Below are positions 8,094 through 17,455 of a stretch of DNA of 64,000 bases, piece by piece. The notes under the pieces are model-generated. The model was not told where the DNA came from. It did not search any database and saw only the letters and a program-made list of their open reading frames with translations. The position numbers and the translations under genes were made by a program. Source of the stretch: Planctomycetaceae bacterium (GTDB taxonomy: Bacteria > Planctomycetota > Planctomycetia > Pirellulales > Pirellulaceae); the NCBI GenBank assembly GCA_007694185.1, contig RECD01000135.1:124001-188000 (forward strand), in the 5' to 3' direction. Positions within the stretch are counted from its first letter, which is position 1. The number at the start of each line of letters is the position of its first letter.

Positions 8094-9521
8094 TCAGGGC
8101 ACCGGCCGTTCGGGACGCACGATTCGTGGCGGTGCCGTCCCCTCTAGCCTCGCCTTCTCCTCGGATTCGCGACGCTTTAAATCTCCAGGATGCTTCGAAA
8201 ACGATTCGAAGACGTCGCCGACAACCCGGTCCGCGAGCCGCCCCAAGGTGGCCAAGATCAAACGTTCGGCTTCCGGCTCCAGCCGCGACCGCGTCGGCTC
8301 ATACCCCCCGACCCCGTACGCCTCCTCGGTGGCGATGTAGCCGATATTGCCGTTCGCATAGCCGAGAATGATCGGGATGGCGCGATCGGCGATCGCCGCT
8401 TCTAATTTGAATCCGTATTCGACCATCGGCTCACCCGGCATCGACAGCAGCAGGTAGGGGCCGATCTTCATCGCCATCAGCTCCGCGTCGATCGGCTGCG
8501 CCTTGCCCGGCAGGGTGATCGTTTCGCTGGCAACTCGGATCGGATAGTAGCTGGCTCGCTTGGCCAACTCCTCGCGAATGACGTTGTGCGACAACGCCCG
8601 CACCACCGCGCCTCCCAAATCCCTGCCGGCCCACTGGATATCCGCCTCATCAGCACAGCGATACGGATACCCCGGCAGATTCGGTCGGATATCGCCGGCA
8701 CAACCTTGCAGGAACAGCACCTGCGTCGAATCCGAGTAACTCCGCTCCACAAACGACTGGGCCTCACCCGGAAAATCGGCGGTCATCAGGGGATAGCCGT
8801 TGGGGTACGGCTGCGATCCCTTGTCACCCCAAGTGAAGAAACAGGGGTGGCAAACGGCGTGCATCAGCACCGCGCGGGGCGTCAACGACCGACCATCGTC
8901 AAACCGCAAGACCTTGACTCGCGGGTCGTTGGGGCCAGCGGGGTTCAATCGAACGACGGCCCGACCGTCGATGACTTCACGACGGTTGATTCCGAAACGG
9001 ATCTCGTCTTCCGCGTAGCCGACGCTGACCGGCACCAAATCCTCGGCCGCCGCCGCCGCGGCATCCGTCAGCTTACGCACCAACTCATCAGCCCAATCCG
9101 GTTGGTCCGACCAGCCGGGGGCGGAATGATTGTGAGAGGCGGCGACAAGCACGTTCGGACCGGGTACCCCTGCGACACGCTCGATCTCGACACGCAGCTT
9201 GCGCACCATCTCCTCCCACGCGCCGATCACATCCAAAGTCACGATCGCGGCTCGCGTCTCGCCGTCGTCCAACACCATCACGCCGGCGCGGATCGGATCA
9301 CGCACGCCAGTGACCACGCGAGGATGCCCCGTGACTTTGATGCCGACAGGATTCTCGGGTGTGATATCGACCTTGGCGACTCCGACACGAAGATTTCCCC
9401 GAACGGCAAAACTGCCGTCCCCAACCTCCTCCGCTTGAGAACCGATCGGCACACACAACCCGACCGAACCGACCAGGCAAATGGCCGCGAACGGCCGGCA
9501 AAAGCGGGTGAAGCAAATCAT
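8094..9521 (-). CDS. Secreted neutral ceramidase-like hydrolase (Ser nucleophile replaced)
   Basis: Exported protein of 475 residues with a signal peptide (hydrophobic 8-25, cleavage likely after SQA), related to the N-terminal domain of neutral/alkaline non-lysosomal ceramidase. The family features visible are VGVAKVDITPENPV near residue 47, the metal-ligand loop AASHNHSAP near 128, HAVCHPCF, and QGCAGDIRPN near 270. In characterised ceramidases the last block is GD.SPN, with Ser as nucleophile; here that position is Arg, so true ceramidase activity is doubtful. Planctomycetes carry many such paralogues of unknown substrate. The C-terminal 45 residues are charged low complexity (KRRESEEKARLE). 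It follows the esterase gene on the same strand after 78 bases and may be co-transcribed. Confidence 0.8.
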   Translation of the reverse strand: MICFTRFCRPFAAICLVGSVGLCVPIGSQAEEVGDGSFAVRGNLRVGVAKVDITPENPVGIKVTGHPRVVTGVRDPIRAGVMVLDDGETRAAIVTLDVIGAWEEMVRKLRVEIERVAGVPGPNVLVAASHNHSAPGWSDQPDWADELVRKLTDAAAAAAEDLVPVSVGYAEDEIRFGINRREVIDGRAVVRLNPAGPNDPRVKVLRFDDGRSLTPRAVLMHAVCHPCFFTWGDKGSQPYPNGYPLMTADFPGEAQSFVERSYSDSTQVLFLQGCAGDIRPNLPGYPYRCADEADIQWAGRDLGGAVVRALSHNVIREELAKRASYYPIRVASETITLPGKAQPIDAELMAMKIGPYLLLSMPGEPMVEYGFKLEAAIADRAIPIILGYANGNIGYIATEEAYGVGGYEPTRSRLEPEAERLILATLGRLADRVVGDVFESFSKHPGDLKRRESEEKARLEGTAPPRIVRPERPVP

Positions 9522-9599
9522 CGACGAAATCTCTCACAAACGGGAAAAAATCGGTTTCACATCGCGAGCAGCCAAATTGACCTCGCTACTCGCGATCGA

Positions 9600-10955
9600 T
9601 CATGGCTTGACGGTGGCGGGCGTGGGCGGGGAAACCATCCCCACGCCGTTGATCGTCCGGACGGCGTAACCGGATTCCGCAGCGGCCGAATCCGGCAGTT
9701 CGAACTGCGGCTCAGCCAACGGCAACGCCGGTGTGTCATGATAGCCCGTCCGCTGGAAAACCGTGCGGCCGATGTTGCCAACAGGCTGACGGGGGATGCG
9801 TGCGAACTCACGGCCATCCCGTTCGATGATGAACCCCGAAATGCCACTCTGCAAATCCGCGATCGGCTCCCAAACCAACCGGCGACCCACCAGCCGAACG
9901 ACGGCGGGGGGCGGAGGTGGACTCGGATCGCCGACTTCGCCGTCGTGAACGTACTCCGCGTAGACCTCAGCGACCCGCTCATTCGGCAACCAAACGGATG
10001 TCGCCAATTCACGCGAGTACTCGCCGGCCGGCACCGCCTCGGGACTCAATAGCGGCGCCAACCACGCGTCGGCAGACGCCAGCGCACGCAGCTCCCCGCT
10101 CGCTTCCGTCGGCAACCGGGCCGCCAAACAGGCATCGAACCAGGGGATCGCCAGGTACCGTGAATTGCCGCAATCGTGACTGCTGTTGGGATCGACAGCG
10201 ACCCCGATCAACCCGCCCTGACCGCGGACGTCTGAAAAGAAGACTCGGTTCTTCTCCCAGACTCCCGAGAACCGGCCGTCGGTAACCGTCACCCCTTCCT
10301 CGGTTCCCAGGTTCAGCATCACGGGAACCGACAAAGCCGCCGCGGGTACGGTCATCGATGGCAAGGACGAGTTCGCTTCGGCTTGCATCCGTGGCGTCCC
10401 AGAACGGAGCCAAACCGCCGCGATCCGCTCAGGATGCAACATCAACATCGTTCCCGCCCAAACGCCGCCTCCCGAATGCCCCCACAAGGCCCAAGGGACA
10501 CTCACCAACTCGGGGTGGCCCGTCGCCTCCGCCAAGTCCTGGAGCGCCTCGCGGAACCGCGCGTCCGATCCGTTTCGTGGGTCACACCACAAACCACAAT
10601 CCGCCCCCTCGGGCTGCTCGTAGGACGGACCCAATAGCGCGCAATCGTGTTCCCGAGCCAAAGCTTGCCAGTGCCAATCGAAGGCTGCCGTCAGGCCGCC
10701 TTGGCAGGCCCCCACACCACAGCCGTGCTGATGGACGATCACCCCTCGCAACCGCCGCACCCCGTGAGGAAGCCAGAGCGTGTAGCTGACGCCATGAACC
10801 AATTCGCCAGGTTGATCAGACGGCTCGTAACGAACCCGATAAAATGGGGGCTCGGCCGTCGGCAGCGGGCTTTGGGCCCCTGCTCGGTCACAGGTCACCC
10901 CCATGACGAGCAACGTCCCCAACAGGAATCGCTTCAAGTGTTGCGGGATCTTCAT
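9600..10955 (-). CDS. Secreted alpha/beta-hydrolase (esterase-like)
   Basis: Exported serine hydrolase of 451 residues. A signal peptide is evident (KRFLLGTLLVMGV, cleavage near AGAQS). An oxyanion-region motif HQHGCGVGACQGG lies near residue 76 and the nucleophile elbow GHSGGG near 158. A candidate catalytic His lies in SSHDCGNSRY near 260. The last 100 residues (PPAVVRLVGRRLVWEP...GFIIERDGREFARI) look like a fibronectin type III-like beta domain. The fold resembles planctomycete secreted esterases/peptidases, and the substrate is unknown. Upstream, the DUF4416 gene ends 54 bases away on the same strand and the ceramidase-like gene follows, so the three may form one transcript. Confidence 0.75.
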   Translation of the reverse strand: MKIPQHLKRFLLGTLLVMGVTCDRAGAQSPLPTAEPPFYRVRYEPSDQPGELVHGVSYTLWLPHGVRRLRGVIVHQHGCGVGACQGGLTAAFDWHWQALAREHDCALLGPSYEQPEGADCGLWCDPRNGSDARFREALQDLAEATGHPELVSVPWALWGHSGGGVWAGTMLMLHPERIAAVWLRSGTPRMQAEANSSLPSMTVPAAALSVPVMLNLGTEEGVTVTDGRFSGVWEKNRVFFSDVRGQGGLIGVAVDPNSSHDCGNSRYLAIPWFDACLAARLPTEASGELRALASADAWLAPLLSPEAVPAGEYSRELATSVWLPNERVAEVYAEYVHDGEVGDPSPPPPPAVVRLVGRRLVWEPIADLQSGISGFIIERDGREFARIPRQPVGNIGRTVFQRTGYHDTPALPLAEPQFELPDSAAAESGYAVRTINGVGMVSPPTPATVKP

Positions 10956-11009
10956 GGCGGGTAGGTTGAAATCGAGGAGTCGGATCTTGCGGTAGGATCC
11001 GCATTATCA

Positions 11010-11648
11010 TCACCCGACCGGCGGATCGCCACCACCATCGCCCCTGCCCCGATCGATCTCACCGCCGTCGGGCCTTAAAAAGGAGTTCTTCTTCGCGACG
11101 CGAAAGCCGCCCGTCCGCCGCAGATGCTGCCGCAACCTGCGGCGACAGGCCGTCGCGAACTCGATCACCTCGGGCGTGCGATAATCGGGATAGGTCCAGC
11201 GATGATCGACCCAACGCCGACCGGTGTAGGTCAACGTGACCTCGGCGAAGATCCCGTCGCCCAAGTAGAGTCGATGGTCTCGATCCTTGACCGTCGCCAA
11301 TACGAGTTTAGCCTGGGTGATGTAACCCGGATCGAGATTGACCGGCCGGGGATGAACGGATCCCAATTCGGCGACGGCCCGCCATTCCCATTCGTTCGTT
11401 TCTCGCTTCCAATCTGCCAGCCCGCCCGGATCACAGGGCCCCTTCAGAGCCACCAAAACCTTTCGCAAATTGGGGCCCATCTCATCCGCGTAGTAGCCAC
11501 CGGCGACAAATGGCATCGGCTCGGTGGCCTCTTCCAACTCACCCCAGGACCGAGCCACCTGAGCCCGCGCCCACCGCTCACCGTCCGGGTCCGAGGTGAT
11601 GATCGCGACAAACCGGATCACCGGTTCGATGGGACGGGTTTTCGCCAA
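11010..11648 (-). CDS. DUF4416 family protein
   Basis: Cytoplasmic 212-residue protein that I recognise as the DUF4416 family by its layout: PFVAGGYYADEMGPNLRKVLVAL near residue 45, the conserved run NLDPGYITQAKLVLAT near 103, and the C-terminal WTYPDYRTPEVIEFA near 160. Function is unknown; the family is widespread in Deltaproteobacteria and Planctomycetes. The start is a TTG, supported by GAGGT seven bases upstream (11655-11659 on the minus strand); no better ATG exists. It is divergent from the aminotransferase gene with only 61 bases between starts, so the two may share a control region. Confidence 0.8.
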   Translation of the reverse strand: MAKTRPIEPVIRFVAIITSDPDGERWARAQVARSWGELEEATEPMPFVAGGYYADEMGPNLRKVLVALKGPCDPGGLADWKRETNEWEWRAVAELGSVHPRPVNLDPGYITQAKLVLATVKDRDHRLYLGDGIFAEVTLTYTGRRWVDHRWTYPDYRTPEVIEFATACRRRLRQHLRRTGGFRVAKKNSFLRPDGGEIDRGRGDGGGDPPVG

Positions 11649-11709
11649 CGGCTTACCTCACAAGAATGACGACGAACCTTCAACCTCACTCAGAACCGAA
11701 CCGAAACCC

Positions 11710-12816
11710 ATGTTCGACCGCTGGTTAGCCGACCGTAACGACTGCTTCGAATCGAGCGGGATCCGCAAGGTCTTCGACCTTGCCGCCGCGATGAAGGATC
11801 CGATCAATCTGTCGATCGGACAACCCCACTTTGACGTCCCGCTCGAAATCCAAGACGCCTGCATCGAGGCGATTCGCGGCGGCAAAAACGCCTACTCCCA
11901 AACCCAAGGGATCGGCCCGCTCCGGCAACGACTGGCGGACCAGATTCGCGATCGCTTCCCCCACCAACAACGCGACGTGTTGATCACGAGCGGGACCAGC
12001 GGCGGCCTGGTGCTGTCGATGCTGGCACTGGTCAACCCGGGCGATGAGGTGATTTTCTTCGATCCTTACTTCGTGATGTATCCCGCGTTGGTCCGCTTGG
12101 CCGGCGGGGTGCCAGTCGTGATCGATACCTATCCCGACTTTCGTATCAACCTCCAGCGGGTCGCTGACACGATCACCAGCCGCACGAAATTGGTGTTGGT
12201 AAACAGCCCGGCCAATCCCACGGGGGTCACCGCCAGCGAACAGGAGTTGCGGGAACTCGCCGAACTCTGCCGGGAACGCGGGGTGGTGCTGGTGTCAGAC
12301 GAAATCTACAGCCATTTTCAATACGACGACCCGTTCGTCTCGCCAGCGAGCTTCAATGACGAAACGGTCGTGATCGACGGTTTCAGTAAAAGTCACGCCA
12401 TGACGGGCTGGCGAGTCGGTTACATCCACGGACCGCCACCGCTGATCGCCGCGATGGCCAAGATGCAACAATTCACCTTCGTCTGCGCCCCGCAGCCCGC
12501 CCAGTGGGGCGCCCTGGCCGCGGTCGACATCGACCTCCAACGCCACGTCGACGACTACCGCCGCAAACGGGATCTCGTCGTCGCAGGCCTCCGCGACCAC
12601 TACGAATTGAGCCGACCAACCGGAGCCTTCTATGCCTTCCCGCAAGTCCCCTGGGGAACCGCAGACAGCTTCGTGCGGCGAGCGATCGAAAACCGATTGT
12701 TGATCATTCCGGGCAATATCTTCAGCGGCCGCGATTCCCATTTCCGGATCAGCTACGCGGCTGACGACGAAACCCTCCACCGCGGACTCGAGGTGCTGCG
12801 GCGACTGGCGCATTGA
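11710..12816 (+). CDS. PLP-dependent class I/II aminotransferase
   Basis: Fold-type I pyridoxal-phosphate aminotransferase of 368 residues, in the aspartate/kynurenine/methionine aminotransferase group. The start of the large domain reads INLSIGQPHFD, the cofactor-phosphate region TSGTSGGLVL, the Asn region NSPANPTGV, the PLP-ring Asp/Tyr region VSDEIYSHF, and the Schiff-base Lys lies in GFSKSHAMTGWRVGY near residue 232. The C-terminal substrate Arg is in SHFRISYA. The frame opens 38 codons earlier but that extension lies over the divergent gene. ATG 11710 matches the family N-terminus although it has no clear Shine-Dalgarno sequence. Amino-acid specificity cannot be read from sequence. Confidence 0.88.
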   Translation: MFDRWLADRNDCFESSGIRKVFDLAAAMKDPINLSIGQPHFDVPLEIQDACIEAIRGGKNAYSQTQGIGPLRQRLADQIRDRFPHQQRDVLITSGTSGGLVLSMLALVNPGDEVIFFDPYFVMYPALVRLAGGVPVVIDTYPDFRINLQRVADTITSRTKLVLVNSPANPTGVTASEQELRELAELCRERGVVLVSDEIYSHFQYDDPFVSPASFNDETVVIDGFSKSHAMTGWRVGYIHGPPPLIAAMAKMQQFTFVCAPQPAQWGALAAVDIDLQRHVDDYRRKRDLVVAGLRDHYELSRPTGAFYAFPQVPWGTADSFVRRAIENRLLIIPGNIFSGRDSHFRISYAADDETLHRGLEVLRRLAH

Positions 12817-12880
12817 AACCGCTTCGGACGCGGCATCCTCGTCTCCTTCACCCCACACCGGAAGACCTTTCGGCTTGCCG

Positions 12881-14215
12881 ATGCCCCAGCGATCCGCCCT
12901 GACGTTTGCCGCCGCCATCGCTGCCCTGTTGTTGGCCGGGATGACCTTCGGCGGGTCGCTGTGGTTGCTGGCGGCCTATGCGGGCGTGTTGATCGTCGCC
13001 AGCGGCTTCTGGCTCACGTCCCAATGGGCGAAAGGCACGACCGCGCGACGCCGGGAAGGGCCTGGCGAGTTCGAGATCGGGGACGAGTTCGAGGTCGTCG
13101 TAGAAATCACCAACCGCTCACGCCTGCCGATCGGTTGGCTCCTGGTGGAAGACCTCATGCCAAGCCGGGCGATCGCGGTCCGCCCCCCGGGGCTAGAAAT
13201 CGTCGGCAGTCGGATGGCGGTCTTCTTGCTGTGGCCCGGCCAGACTCGGTCGCTGAATTACCGTGTGGCCTGCCGCCGACGCGGCTACTTCCAAATCGGG
13301 CCGACGTTGGTCGAAACGGGCGACCTGATGGGGCTCAGCCGCCGCTATCACGTCGCGGCCCCGCCCCAATTCGCTTTGGTCTTTCCCCGCCAGGTTCCCC
13401 TCGCCGGTTACGACATCGGCTCGCCAAGACCGATCGGCGAGATCCGAATTCGCGACGCCATGGTCCAGGACCCGACCCGCATTCGGGGAATCCGGAAATG
13501 GCAGATCGGCGACCCCCTGCGATCCGTGCACTGGGCGGCAACCGCCCGCACCGGAACGCTGCACAGCAAGGTCTATGAGCCGACCTCGATCGCCGGGGCG
13601 ACACTGGTGCTGGACTTCAACTCGCGGACCAATCCCTCGCGAGACGAACCGATTCGCAGCGATTTAGCGGCATCGCTCGCCTGCTCGATCGCCGCCGCGC
13701 TGTACGAATTGAATCAGCCGGTCGGGCTGCTGAGTAATGGGCGAGACGCCGCGGACCGAATCCGTACCGAAGGCATCGACCAAGATTTCCGCACCCGCGG
13801 CGCCGCCCGTGATGGCGCGGCGATGCGAGACGCGGACGACCGCCTACGCCCCGTCATCGCCAACGCCGATCGCGGGCCGGCGCATTTCGAAGAACTTCGC
13901 CGCCTGCTCGCCCGGATCGAACTGTCCGACGGCCTGTCGCTCGGCGAAACCCTCGTCGGCAACCAATCACGGCTGGCGCACGACACCACCTTGATCGTGA
14001 TCCTGCCCCGTTGCGATCATTCGACCTCGGCGATGCTGATCGACATGAAACGCCGCGGCTGGGCGATCAGCGTGGTCATCAACACCCAAGATATCAATGA
14101 CTATGCGGCCAGCTCCGGCGCTTTGATCGCCGCGGGGATCGAGTCGATCCAGTTGCCCGACGAGGCGTCGCTCCCGCTGGTGACCCGCCGCGCTTCGATC
14201 CGTGGGATCGCGTGA
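12881..14215 (+). CDS. DUF58 domain membrane protein
   Basis: A 444-residue protein with two adjacent N-terminal membrane helices (roughly 10-28 and 30-47), then a beta-rich region (FEIGDEFEVVVEITNRSRLP) and the DUF58 signature I.R...GDPLRSVHWAATARTGTLHSKVYE near residues 200-230. DUF58 proteins usually accompany MoxR ATPases and transglutaminase-like proteins and are thought to act in protein-complex assembly or cell-envelope processes. Neither partner is next to it here, although MoxR could lie elsewhere. A TTG two codons upstream is also possible; ATG 12881 is preferred. It follows the aminotransferase after 64 bases on the same strand. Confidence 0.82.
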   Translation: MPQRSALTFAAAIAALLLAGMTFGGSLWLLAAYAGVLIVASGFWLTSQWAKGTTARRREGPGEFEIGDEFEVVVEITNRSRLPIGWLLVEDLMPSRAIAVRPPGLEIVGSRMAVFLLWPGQTRSLNYRVACRRRGYFQIGPTLVETGDLMGLSRRYHVAAPPQFALVFPRQVPLAGYDIGSPRPIGEIRIRDAMVQDPTRIRGIRKWQIGDPLRSVHWAATARTGTLHSKVYEPTSIAGATLVLDFNSRTNPSRDEPIRSDLAASLACSIAAALYELNQPVGLLSNGRDAADRIRTEGIDQDFRTRGAARDGAAMRDADDRLRPVIANADRGPAHFEELRRLLARIELSDGLSLGETLVGNQSRLAHDTTLIVILPRCDHSTSAMLIDMKRRGWAISVVINTQDINDYAASSGALIAAGIESIQLPDEASLPLVTRRASIRGIA

Positions 14216-14364
14216 TGATCGCTCCGAACCGCTGGACGCTCCGCTTACCCCCGAAGCGGACGCGGTTGCGAGCCGCCGCCGGCAGGCACGCCTCTTCGCT
14301 GGCCGGAAAAGCCCCGGCCCGCTTCGACTCAGTCAGCTAGCCGTCACCCACACCTCGGAACACA

Positions 14365-15744
14365 ATGATGACCGACCGAGCAGCCGCCGACACGCTCCCA
14401 CTTTGTTTCTCTTTTCCAGGTCCTTGCAAGATGTGCCTCTCACCCCACCCTGCTGTCGACCCAGCCGCCAACACACCCGCAAATCTCGGCCGATTCCTCG
14501 GCAGGGCGCTCTTGCTCTGGCTGCTAGCCGTATGCTTTGTCGGCAGTTGGCTGGCGTTCGCCACCTGTTCGGCTCGGGCTGAAGAAAAACCGGACGCCGT
14601 GACCGGCTCGCCCGATGCCGTCGTCGGTGGCGGAGGCCGTTTCGCGATCCCGCCCCCCGGCGGATCGGGCCACCGGACCGAAATCGGTGAGGCGGATCAT
14701 CGCTTTCCGGTCGTCGTCGTCCGCGGCACTCCCTACGAGATGGGCTGGCAACTCGGCCGGTTGATCCGAGACGAGATGCACCGCTTCATCCCGCCCACGG
14801 TTGCCGGACTCACAGAGCAACTGGGGCTCGAAAAAGAAACCCTGGTGGAAGCTTGGACACGCTCAGCCGCCTACGCCGATGATCGGGTGGAGCAAGAACT
14901 GCTCGGTCTGGCCGACGCGTCGGGCGTGCCGCTGACCACGCTCCAAGCGATGCATGCCCTGCCGCTGCTGATGCCCTATTCGTGCAGCAGCATCGCCGTC
15001 TGGGGGGACGCGACCGAGGACGGTCACCTCTATCAAACCCGCAACCTCGACTGGAACTTGGCGGTCCGCGCCCATGACTATCCCGTCATCGTCGTCTACA
15101 TTCCGGACGAAGGGATCCCGCATGTCGTGCCGACTTTCGCCGGGATGATCGGTGCCCACACCGGTATGAACCTGCGGGGCATCGCCCTGTCCGAAATGGG
15201 AGACGCCTCCGCAAAAGAAGCCCCCTACCAAGTCCATGCCCCGCACTTCACCGTCTTCTTTCGGACGATGCTGTACGACGCCTCCTCCTTGACCCAAGCG
15301 CTCGATATCTTCCGTGCCCAAGTTCCGACCAAACGGTATCACTACGTCTTCGGCGACGGTGTCGAAGAGTTGCGAGCGGTCAAAGTCCGAGCCCACTCGC
15401 CAGAACCGGCGGACGCTTGGCTCAAGATTTGGAACGACAACGACCCGACGGATGAGTTCGCCCCCAACGTGCTCCGCTGCTTGGTCTACAACGACGAAGG
15501 ACGAGGGGCATTCCCCAGTTTGCAGAAACTGCACGGCAAACTGAACGGACCACGGCTGATCGAACTGGCAAACCAAATCCCGATCCGCGGTGGCAACGTC
15601 GAAAACGTGGTCTACGACGCGACCGCGATGCGGTTGTGGGTCTCCTACGCCCGTGGCGATCAAGAAGCCTACCTGCGCCCCTACGCCTTTTTGGATTTGA
15701 AGGCACTCGATGCCGACGGTGACGGGATTCCGGACCTGCCTTGA
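14365..15744 (+). CDS. Exported C45-family acyltransferase/amidohydrolase-like protein
   Basis: Member of the acyl-CoA:6-aminopenicillanate acyltransferase (C45, Ntn-hydrolase) family, 459 residues. The family start GTPYEMGWQLGRLIRDEM lies near residue 119, and the autocatalytic processing site with nucleophile Cys is in SCSSIAVWG near 208, followed by the conserved QTRNLDWN. The C-terminus ends with a calcium-loop-like DADGDGIPD. A hydrophobic segment at 47-70 ending CSARA is a signal peptide. With ATG 14365 its n-region is long, so the in-frame ATG at 14431 is a real alternative. Such proteins are often peptide or penicillin amidases; the substrate here is unknown. Confidence 0.75.
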   Translation: MMTDRAAADTLPLCFSFPGPCKMCLSPHPAVDPAANTPANLGRFLGRALLLWLLAVCFVGSWLAFATCSARAEEKPDAVTGSPDAVVGGGGRFAIPPPGGSGHRTEIGEADHRFPVVVVRGTPYEMGWQLGRLIRDEMHRFIPPTVAGLTEQLGLEKETLVEAWTRSAAYADDRVEQELLGLADASGVPLTTLQAMHALPLLMPYSCSSIAVWGDATEDGHLYQTRNLDWNLAVRAHDYPVIVVYIPDEGIPHVVPTFAGMIGAHTGMNLRGIALSEMGDASAKEAPYQVHAPHFTVFFRTMLYDASSLTQALDIFRAQVPTKRYHYVFGDGVEELRAVKVRAHSPEPADAWLKIWNDNDPTDEFAPNVLRCLVYNDEGRGAFPSLQKLHGKLNGPRLIELANQIPIRGGNVENVVYDATAMRLWVSYARGDQEAYLRPYAFLDLKALDADGDGIPDLP

Positions 15745-15813
15745 CCCCATCCGACGACAACCTTTCCGTCAGCCGATCCTTCCACAGCCATTTCCCCTTT
15801 GCGTCCCTCCGCC

Positions 15814-16389
15814 ATGCTCACCCTTTCGATCGCCGTCGCTTTCCGTGCCTTCTTCGCAGCCTTGTTCGATGCACGCCGCTCCGAAGTGATTCGTCGAGCA
15901 CTGGACGCGGGCGATGTCACGAACGACGTTGGCGTCCCCGAGTCGGCACGCATCCCGTCATCCGCCACCCCGCAACCGCCGACCACAACGCCGCCACGTA
16001 GCGAAGCACTGACGCTGCTGGCGATGCTCCAGCGAGAAGCCCGGTTGGTCGACCTGATTCAGGAATCGCTCGATCAGTACTCGGACGCCCAAATCGGCGC
16101 CGCAGCTCGCCCCTGCCTGACCCAGTGTCGCGCGACCCTCGCCCGCGCCGTCGACCTGCGGCCGGTCGTCGATCAGGCCGAGGGCGAATCGGCGGAAATC
16201 CCCAACTCCGCCTCGCCGCTCCGATTCCAATGGGTCGGTGATCCGCCAAGCGGTTCCACGCAGGGGGCCGCCAGCCGGACAGGACGCGTCGTGCATCCAG
16301 GTTGGCAAGCCGGTCGCTGCGAATTGGCTCAGTGGACAGGCCCGGCGGAAGACCGAACCGTCATCGCCCCGGCGCAGGTCGAAGGCTGA
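15814..16389 (+). CDS. DUF2760 family protein
   Basis: A 191-residue protein recognised as DUF2760 by the central block LLAMLQREARLVDLIQE...YSDAQIGAAAR...CRATLARAVDL (residues 65-110) and a beta-rich C-terminal half (LRFQWVGDPPSG, RVVHPGWQAGRCELAQWTG). The N-terminus (LTLSIAVAFRAFFAALF) is weakly hydrophobic. Function unknown; elsewhere the family is often found next to Hsp70-like genes, not seen here. ATG 15814 is preferred to a TTG five codons upstream. It ends only 10 bases from the convergent DUF429 gene. Confidence 0.78.
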   Translation: MLTLSIAVAFRAFFAALFDARRSEVIRRALDAGDVTNDVGVPESARIPSSATPQPPTTTPPRSEALTLLAMLQREARLVDLIQESLDQYSDAQIGAAARPCLTQCRATLARAVDLRPVVDQAEGESAEIPNSASPLRFQWVGDPPSGSTQGAASRTGRVVHPGWQAGRCELAQWTGPAEDRTVIAPAQVEG

Positions 16390-16399
16390 CCGCTTCGGC

Positions 16400-17287
16400 T
16401 CACGCGTAGACTCGCCCCTCACGACGGTATCGCGGATGCTTCGCGACACCGGGGTGGTCGTCCGTGAGCCACGCGTCCCAAACCCCCACCGCGGCGATCA
16501 CCGCGTCCAACGCGTCGCCGCCTGGGTTGGCCATGATCAACCGGACCTGTGCCGGCGTCAGCTCGATCCGACGACGAACCCCTGCCAGAATCTGGCGACG
16601 CACGCCCCGCTGGGACTCATCAGGTCGCTTCCGCCCGGTCTGCTTGTAGAGCCGATGTGGCAAGTCGAGTCGTTTCAAGGTCGACGACGGACACGCTTCC
16701 ATCACGACGCGATCCGGAACCGACCCACCCTCCCGCAACCGAGCAAACTGAAACGGCAAGACGCAGGTACGGCGATCCCCCGCGATCGGCCCGAGAACGT
16801 CTCGCATGCCGTGAAATGTCTGGTGAATGATCCGGTAATGATAGCAGTCAAACGGCGTCCGGGTCTCGCGATCGGTCAACCGGCGCAGGTGCATGACGCC
16901 CGCCACCTCACGGGTCAGCCCCACCAAGAATCGTCCATACTCCTGGGCAGTTCCCTCAAATTGACGGACGTGACGGAGTTGGTCGCGCCAGGACCCCAAC
17001 CCCAACTCGATCGGTAATCCGAATGGAAAATCAAATCCCCACAATGCCCGCTGCGATCGCAACACCGCTTCGACCAAATGTCGGTTGACCTGCTCCCGCT
17101 CTTCCCCACCGGCTAGCTCCGCCAACGACCGGATCGATGCCAACCGCAGGCGTGGAAACGGATCGCCCGCAAGCCGCTCGCTCGGCACGACTTCGGCCTG
17201 CGCCATCCAAGCCGTCAAACCGCTCCGAAGCGCCCCGCTAAAATCAACCCCGACGACACGTGTGACCTCGGGCAATCGGATCGTCAT
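16400..17287 (-). CDS. DUF429 family protein (predicted RNase H-like fold)
   Basis: A 295-residue cytoplasmic protein. The opening VVGVDFSGA near residue 12 and the end block GDALDAVIAAVGVWDAWL (near 263) are characteristic of DUF429, a family predicted to adopt an RNase H-like fold with Asp residues in these motifs. An internal ACPSSTLKRLDLP motif (EACPSS) is also typical. The biochemical role is unknown. ATG 17287 has GTGGAT upstream. The gene is divergent from trpB across a 168-base region that holds a promoter candidate for trpB. Confidence 0.75.
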   Translation of the reverse strand: MTIRLPEVTRVVGVDFSGALRSGLTAWMAQAEVVPSERLAGDPFPRLRLASIRSLAELAGGEEREQVNRHLVEAVLRSQRALWGFDFPFGLPIELGLGSWRDQLRHVRQFEGTAQEYGRFLVGLTREVAGVMHLRRLTDRETRTPFDCYHYRIIHQTFHGMRDVLGPIAGDRRTCVLPFQFARLREGGSVPDRVVMEACPSSTLKRLDLPHRLYKQTGRKRPDESQRGVRRQILAGVRRRIELTPAQVRLIMANPGGDALDAVIAAVGVWDAWLTDDHPGVAKHPRYRREGRVYA

Positions 17288-17342
17288 CGGTTATCCACAG
17301 GCGTCTGAGTTCGGTAACAAGTAGTCGGGCATCGTCGCCAAG

Positions 17343-17371
17343 TTGACCCCTTTTCCGTCTGCGGTGACAAT
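17343..17371 (+). promoter_or_regulatory. Candidate promoter of trpB with repeated TTGACC
   Basis: TTGACC (17343-17348) and GACAAT (17366-17371) are spaced by exactly 17 bases, with five and four matches to the sigma70 hexamers. Two further TTGACC copies lie downstream at 17393 and 17413, 20 bases apart and before the trpB ATG; they could be alternative -35 elements or an operator. Prediction from sequence only. Confidence 0.4.
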
Positions 17372-17455
17372 GGGGCCTGCGCCGGGTCTCGTTTGACCAC
17401 CGACATCCCGGTTTGACCGATTCCCCTTCCCCACCGTTCGTTCAAAGCCAAGCTC

